Source: Liolophura sinensis (taxonomy: Eukaryota > Mollusca > Polyplacophora > Chitonida > Chitonidae). From it: a stretch of DNA of 64,000 bases. Shown in pieces: positions 63,801-64,000 of the stretch (positions are counted from its first letter, which is position 1; each line of letters starts with the position of its first letter). Location: assembly GCF_032854445.1 (NCBI RefSeq), contig NC_088303.1, positions 11,353,501 to 11,417,500 of the forward strand, given 5' to 3'. The position numbers were made by a program, and so were the translations under genes. Below the pieces are notes generated by a model. The model had not been told where the DNA came from, searched no databases, and worked only from the letters and a program-made list of their open reading frames with translations.

Positions 63801-64000
63801 TAGTCATATTGGTCTGATTTTGTAAGGGACAAAAGGGACTGATTAGCTTATAATAACTACATGTGATAACAATAATATTAGAAGTTGCTGACATTTCTGT
63901 CTAGAATGTCATCTATGAGATCACTAGATTAAAAACATATAACGTGTTATAGTATTATGCGTTTGGAGAAATTATGTTTTGGGTATTATTTATTTCAGGG
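27746..64000 (+). CDS. NPHP4: NPHP4 (nephrocystin-4), partial, runs off the right edge
   Basis: Exons: 27746-27898, 38549-38692, 39453-39637, 41705-41763, 42350-42508, 44818-45005, 45931-46088, 47177-47317 (or 47321), 48155-48391, 49051-49178, 50013-50102, 51455-51680, 52076-52173, 53100-53288, 55814-55909, 56165-56279, 56470-56613, 57274-57490, 57897-57995, 58194-58414, 59159-59385, 60277-60469, 61489-61590, 61964-62120, 62388-62503, 62799-62965, 63999 onward. The joined product, about 1,337 residues so far, matches vertebrate nephrocystin-4 throughout, for example [44 protein letters not shown] and [24 protein letters not shown]4 is a scaffold of the ciliary transition zone that works with NPHP1 and RPGRIP1L. 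Roughly 190 C-terminal residues should lie outside the window. All phases agree except at 47317/48155. Confidence 0.95.
27899..31019. other. NPHP4 intron 1, left part
   Basis: AT-rich intronic sequence, with the SINE at 29793-29943 as the only recognised insertion. No further exon was seen. Confidence 0.5.
29793..29943 (-). mobile_element. 5'-truncated SINE family 1 with target-site duplication
   Basis: The minus-strand copy runs from the TTTATTTATTTGTTTGATTG tail side to CAGACCTTCCCACTTACG. It is flanked by a perfect 13-bp direct repeat, CATTAATGTACAT, at 29780-29792 and 29944-29956. High similarity to the family consensus and an intact duplication suggest a fairly young insertion. It lies in NPHP4 intron 1. 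Confidence 0.88.
31020..32540 (+). mobile_element. Degraded non-LTR retrotransposon (endonuclease and RT remnants)
   Basis: Several frames must be combined. Near 32080-32120 the translation [13 protein letters not shown] matches the GDFN-type core of the APE-like endonuclease. Near 32270-32310 [13 protein letters not shown] matches the SDHxPV endonuclease end. Near 32395-32525 [12 protein letters not shown] and GSILGPVLF match reverse transcriptase blocks of CR1/Jockey-like LINEs. Stops and frame changes make it inactive. Open frames at 31022-31432 and 31410-31784 probably belong to the upstream part; the first has a Cys-rich cluster. It lies in NPHP4 intron 1. Confidence 0.72.
32541..35789. 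other. NPHP4 intron 1, middle part
   Basis: This part holds a GT-rich and G-rich simple stretch (32745-32800), a purine-rich run (33590-33660), and imperfect repeats of GAGAAAACTCACCACTGAT near 34628 and 34798. Open frames of 95 codons on both strands at 34144-34652 overlap and show no recognised domain. Confidence 0.45.
35790..36077 (+). CDS. NPHP4: NPHP4 alternative first coding exon, version B
   Basis: An ATG at 35790, with an in-frame TAA ten bases upstream, opens 96 codons that end at a donor (CTGAGG/GTATTG) in phase 0, the same phase as version A. The peptide [20 protein letters not shown], then [18 protein letters not shown], aligns with both version A and the human N-terminus (W, then PP, then a hydrophobic beta strand). 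It adds about 30 extra N-terminal residues. An acceptor-like TTATCCAG at 35768-35775 suggests an upstream non-coding exon. It could replace exon A in a second transcript. Confidence 0.65.
36524..36797 (+). mobile_element. Full-length SINE family 1 with target-site duplication
   Basis: The copy begins GCAGGGGCCTCCGTGGCTCA, has an A-box-like GGCTCAGTTGGTTAGCGCG and a B-box-like GTGAGTTCAAGTCC, and ends CGGCGTTAAACACCAATTCA followed by (AATA)n. A 10-bp direct repeat, TAAATCCGTT, flanks it (36514-36523 and 36798-36807). This is the best reference copy in the window. It lies in an NPHP4 intron. Confidence 0.92.
38420..38466. repeat. (TTTTC)n simple repeat
   Basis: The run TTTTCTTTTCTTTTC and on, then poly(T), is a pentanucleotide microsatellite about 80 bp upstream of the exon at 38549. 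Confidence 0.85.
38549..48391 (+). CDS. NPHP4: NPHP4 N-terminal exons
   Basis: Exons 38549-38692, 39453-39637, 41705-41763, 42350-42508, 44818-45005, 45931-46088, 47177-47317/47321 and 48155-48391 encode blocks with direct human counterparts: [88 protein letters not shown] and [13 protein letters not shown]. The exon at 47177 has a good donor at 47318 (AAG/GTCAGT) that leaves phase 2, but the next acceptor at 48154 needs phase 0. A weaker donor four bases on (TCA/GTACAT) restores the frame. The acceptor CCCAGCAG is a tandem NAGNAG site, so one Gln may be optional. Confidence 0.9.
38828..38960 (+). mobile_element. 5'-truncated SINE family 1
   Basis: AACCTGCAGATGGTCGTGGG, CACGGTTTCCTCCCATCATA, TAAGTAAAATATTCTTGAAT and the ending CAGTGTAAAACGCCAATCAA match the 3' half of the family. 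It lies directly downstream of the exon ending at 38692. Confidence 0.8.
38972..39183 (+). mobile_element. Second adjacent SINE family 1 copy
   Basis: The sequence carries TAACTCAGAAGCCTCTCACC, AATGCGGTCGCTGTGAGTTC, GGTAAGGTCTGTCAGCAACC and TTTCCTCCCATTATAATGCT, then stops at TTTAAGTGAAATATTTATT without the normal tail. It is tandem with the preceding copy, with about 12 bp between. Confidence 0.78.
39638..41550. repeat. Minisatellite seeded by the NPHP4 exon 39453-39637 donor
   Basis: The exon end GGCTCACCACCGATACACAA joined to its donor GTAAGT is repeated in altered form through the intron: GGCTCACCATCCGTACACAA followed by GTAACA or GCAACA, alternating with CTCACTGTCCATACACATGT followed by AAGTAACAG. 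At 41041, 41178, 41315 and 41452 the same point recurs, showing a 137-bp higher-order unit repeated about four times at the right end. Confidence 0.92.
42509..43445. repeat. Minisatellite seeded by the NPHP4 exon 42350-42508 end
   Basis: The last 46 exon bases (GACATAGTCCCAGGTCTACT through AACAATACAG) plus the donor GTAAT form the unit of about 50-55 bp. It is repeated about 16 times after the exon. In the first part two variants alternate (ACACAGGACCC type and GCACAACAAAACCCC type), giving an exact 106-bp dimer at 42514, 42620 and 42726. Copies to the right are more divergent. Confidence 0.93.
43595..44745. repeat. Minisatellite repeating a consensus splice donor
   Basis: About 28 units of 35-44 bp, with the core CCACCACACCTGACCAGGTA followed by AGGATAAACATATACAAAA, run up to about 70 bp before the acceptor of the exon at 44818. 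Most units contain CAG/GTAAGG, a near-perfect donor; a minority carry GGAAAG or GTTAGG. Variants with ACGAGCTTATTC or ACAAGCTTATAC alternate. Confidence 0.93.
47608..47748 (+). mobile_element. Degraded SINE family 1
   Basis: CTGTCTTTCTCCCTGGTCGT, ATGTGGGAAGATCTGCACTT, TTTCTCCCACCATAATGTTG and CGTCATATAAGTGAAATAAT followed by an AATAAATAAA tail match the 3' part. It lies in the intron whose flanking phases disagree. Confidence 0.72.
48693..48790 (+). mobile_element. Weak SINE family 1 remnant
   Basis: Only TTTTCTGCACTCATAAAACT, GATTGCCGTCAGATAAATGA and AATGTTCTTCAGTATGGCAA resemble the family. The copy is very degraded. Confidence 0.4.
49051..53288 (+). CDS. NPHP4: NPHP4 central exons, including a Met/His/Tyr-rich exon
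   Basis: Exons 49051-49178, 50013-50102, 51455-51680, 52076-52173 and 53100-53288 are all in phase. They cover the region that in vertebrates is long, Ser/Pro-rich and poorly conserved. The exon at 51455 encodes 75 residues with an unusual run of Met, His, Tyr and Gln ([20 protein letters not shown]). Homology resumes with [18 protein letters not shown], then [15 protein letters not shown] and [19 protein letters not shown]. Confidence 0.88.
50180..50280. repeat. Short tandem repeat, three copies
   Basis: Three imperfect copies of ATGTGTGGGTTTATGGTTTA with variable spacers (TTTGTTGACAT, TCTGTGACGT) lie just after the exon ending at 50102. Confidence 0.8.
52475..53090. repeat. 32-bp minisatellite directly upstream of a splice acceptor
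   Basis: About 18 units of ATTTTATTGATACAACATGA plus CATTTTGTGACC fill the 3' part of the intron and stop 10 bp before the acceptor CCCCCACAG at 53091-53099. The unit contains branch-site-like and T-rich stretches. Confidence 0.92.
53996..54380. repeat. 128-bp tandem triplication
   Basis: The block beginning ATTCGCTGAATATTATTTAA starts at 53996, 54124 and 54252, exactly 128 bp apart, and ends with CTGCTGGTAGGCCTACTTA. The copies differ at only a few positions, so the triplication is recent. It lies in the NPHP4 intron after 53288. Confidence 0.93.
54955..55455. repeat. 45-bp minisatellite, open in several frames
   Basis: About 11 units of GAGTTGGCAAACGAAGGGTG followed by AAGATCGAGTTTGGTTTTTCGGAGA are present. 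Because 45 is a multiple of three, long frames stay open on both strands (up to 202 codons on minus, 138 on plus). The 15-residue periodic peptides have no domain. The array is in an NPHP4 intron and I treat it as non-coding. Confidence 0.92.
55814..62965 (+). CDS. NPHP4: NPHP4 C-terminal half exons
   Basis: Thirteen exons from 55814 to 62965 (coordinates in the gene entry) are in phase and strongly conserved. Key blocks are [46 protein letters not shown], a basic helical stretch [75 protein letters not shown] and [12 protein letters not shown]. The last segments resemble the Ig-like/MSP-type repeats of the family. The exon ending at 59385 uses a GC donor (AAG/GCAAGT). The acceptor TTTATTTCAG at 63989-63998 starts the next exon. 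Confidence 0.93.
58580..58738 (-). mobile_element. SINE family 1, 5'-truncated
   Basis: TTTTACGCCATATTCAAGAA, ACAACCAGCATTATGATGAG, CTCACAACCATCCGCACATT and CAGACCTTCCCACGTACGG identify it. It lies in the intron after 58414. Confidence 0.8.
59568..59755 (+). mobile_element. SINE family 1 with internal deletion
   Basis: The head GGGGGCTTCTGTGGCTCATT and the B-box region GTCACTGTGAGTTCAAGTCC are followed by CAGCCGTACGTGGGAAGGTC. It then jumps from TCGTGGATTTCACC to the tail CAATCAAATAAATATATAA, missing the CCCACCATAATG block. Confidence 0.85.
59843..59996 (+). mobile_element. 5'-truncated SINE family 1 with target-site duplication
   Basis: It begins GGCTGTACGTGGGAAGGTCT and ends GAGTACGGCGTAAAACACCA, CAATCC, then an AATA tail. 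A perfect 11-bp direct repeat, TACTCACAGGC, flanks it (59832-59842 and 59997-60007). It is close to the full-length reference copy at 36524, so it is probably young. Confidence 0.9.
62966..63998. other. NPHP4 intron before the exon at the right edge
   Basis: No exon or repeat was recognised. A G-rich run lies near 63497-63520. The intron ends with a consensus acceptor. Confidence 0.6.

Overview
This is a eukaryotic, intron-rich, AT-rich animal genomic window, most likely from a lophotrochozoan and probably a mollusc. The evidence is exon/intron gene structure with GT-AG introns, frequent TACATGTAC-type motifs, and many copies of a tRNA-derived SINE with a GCCTCCGTGGCTCAG head and an AATA-type tail. 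The lineage call is an inference from repeat style and gene content. No operons, bacterial signals, CRISPR arrays or rRNA genes are visible.

Three genes can be named and reconstructed exon by exon. (1) A complete minus-strand DDI gene (DNA-damage-inducible 1/2) lies at 16512 down to 9762: eight exons, phases closing perfectly, 462 residues, with UBL, helical, retroviral-like aspartic protease and C-terminal UBA domains. (2) A minus-strand PIGP gene (GPI-GlcNAc-transferase subunit P) lies at 26091 down to about 23902: four exons, with an apparent frameshift and a satellite array at its C-terminal end. (3) A plus-strand NPHP4 gene (nephrocystin-4, ciliary transition zone) runs from 27746, or from an alternative first exon at 35790, past the right edge. 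It has about 27 coding exons here and the next exon begins at 63999. PIGP and NPHP4 are divergently arranged, with start codons about 1.65 kb apart. At the left edge the last exon of an unrecognised plus-strand coiled-coil gene ends at 3931.

The rest is dominated by tandem repeats and SINEs. Tandem arrays occur at 3.1 kb, 4.9-5.5 kb, 18.4-23.9 kb (three different arrays in series), 39.6-41.5 kb, 42.5-43.4 kb, 43.6-44.7 kb, 52.5-53.1 kb, 54.0-54.4 kb and 54.95-55.45 kb. The most striking pattern is that several arrays abut coding exons and have units that include the exon end plus its splice donor (NPHP4 introns after 39637 and 42508). The third array in this series repeats a consensus donor, CAG/GTAAGG, about 28 times. 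A degraded non-LTR retrotransposon lies in the first NPHP4 intron.

The three genes act in separate processes (proteasome-linked proteolysis, GPI-anchor synthesis, ciliary gating). Their adjacency looks like ordinary synteny rather than a functional cluster. I found no convincing new multi-gene system. The most unusual signals are the exon-seeded splice-donor arrays, two paralogous NPHP4 first exons, and the PIGP tail disrupted at a satellite boundary.
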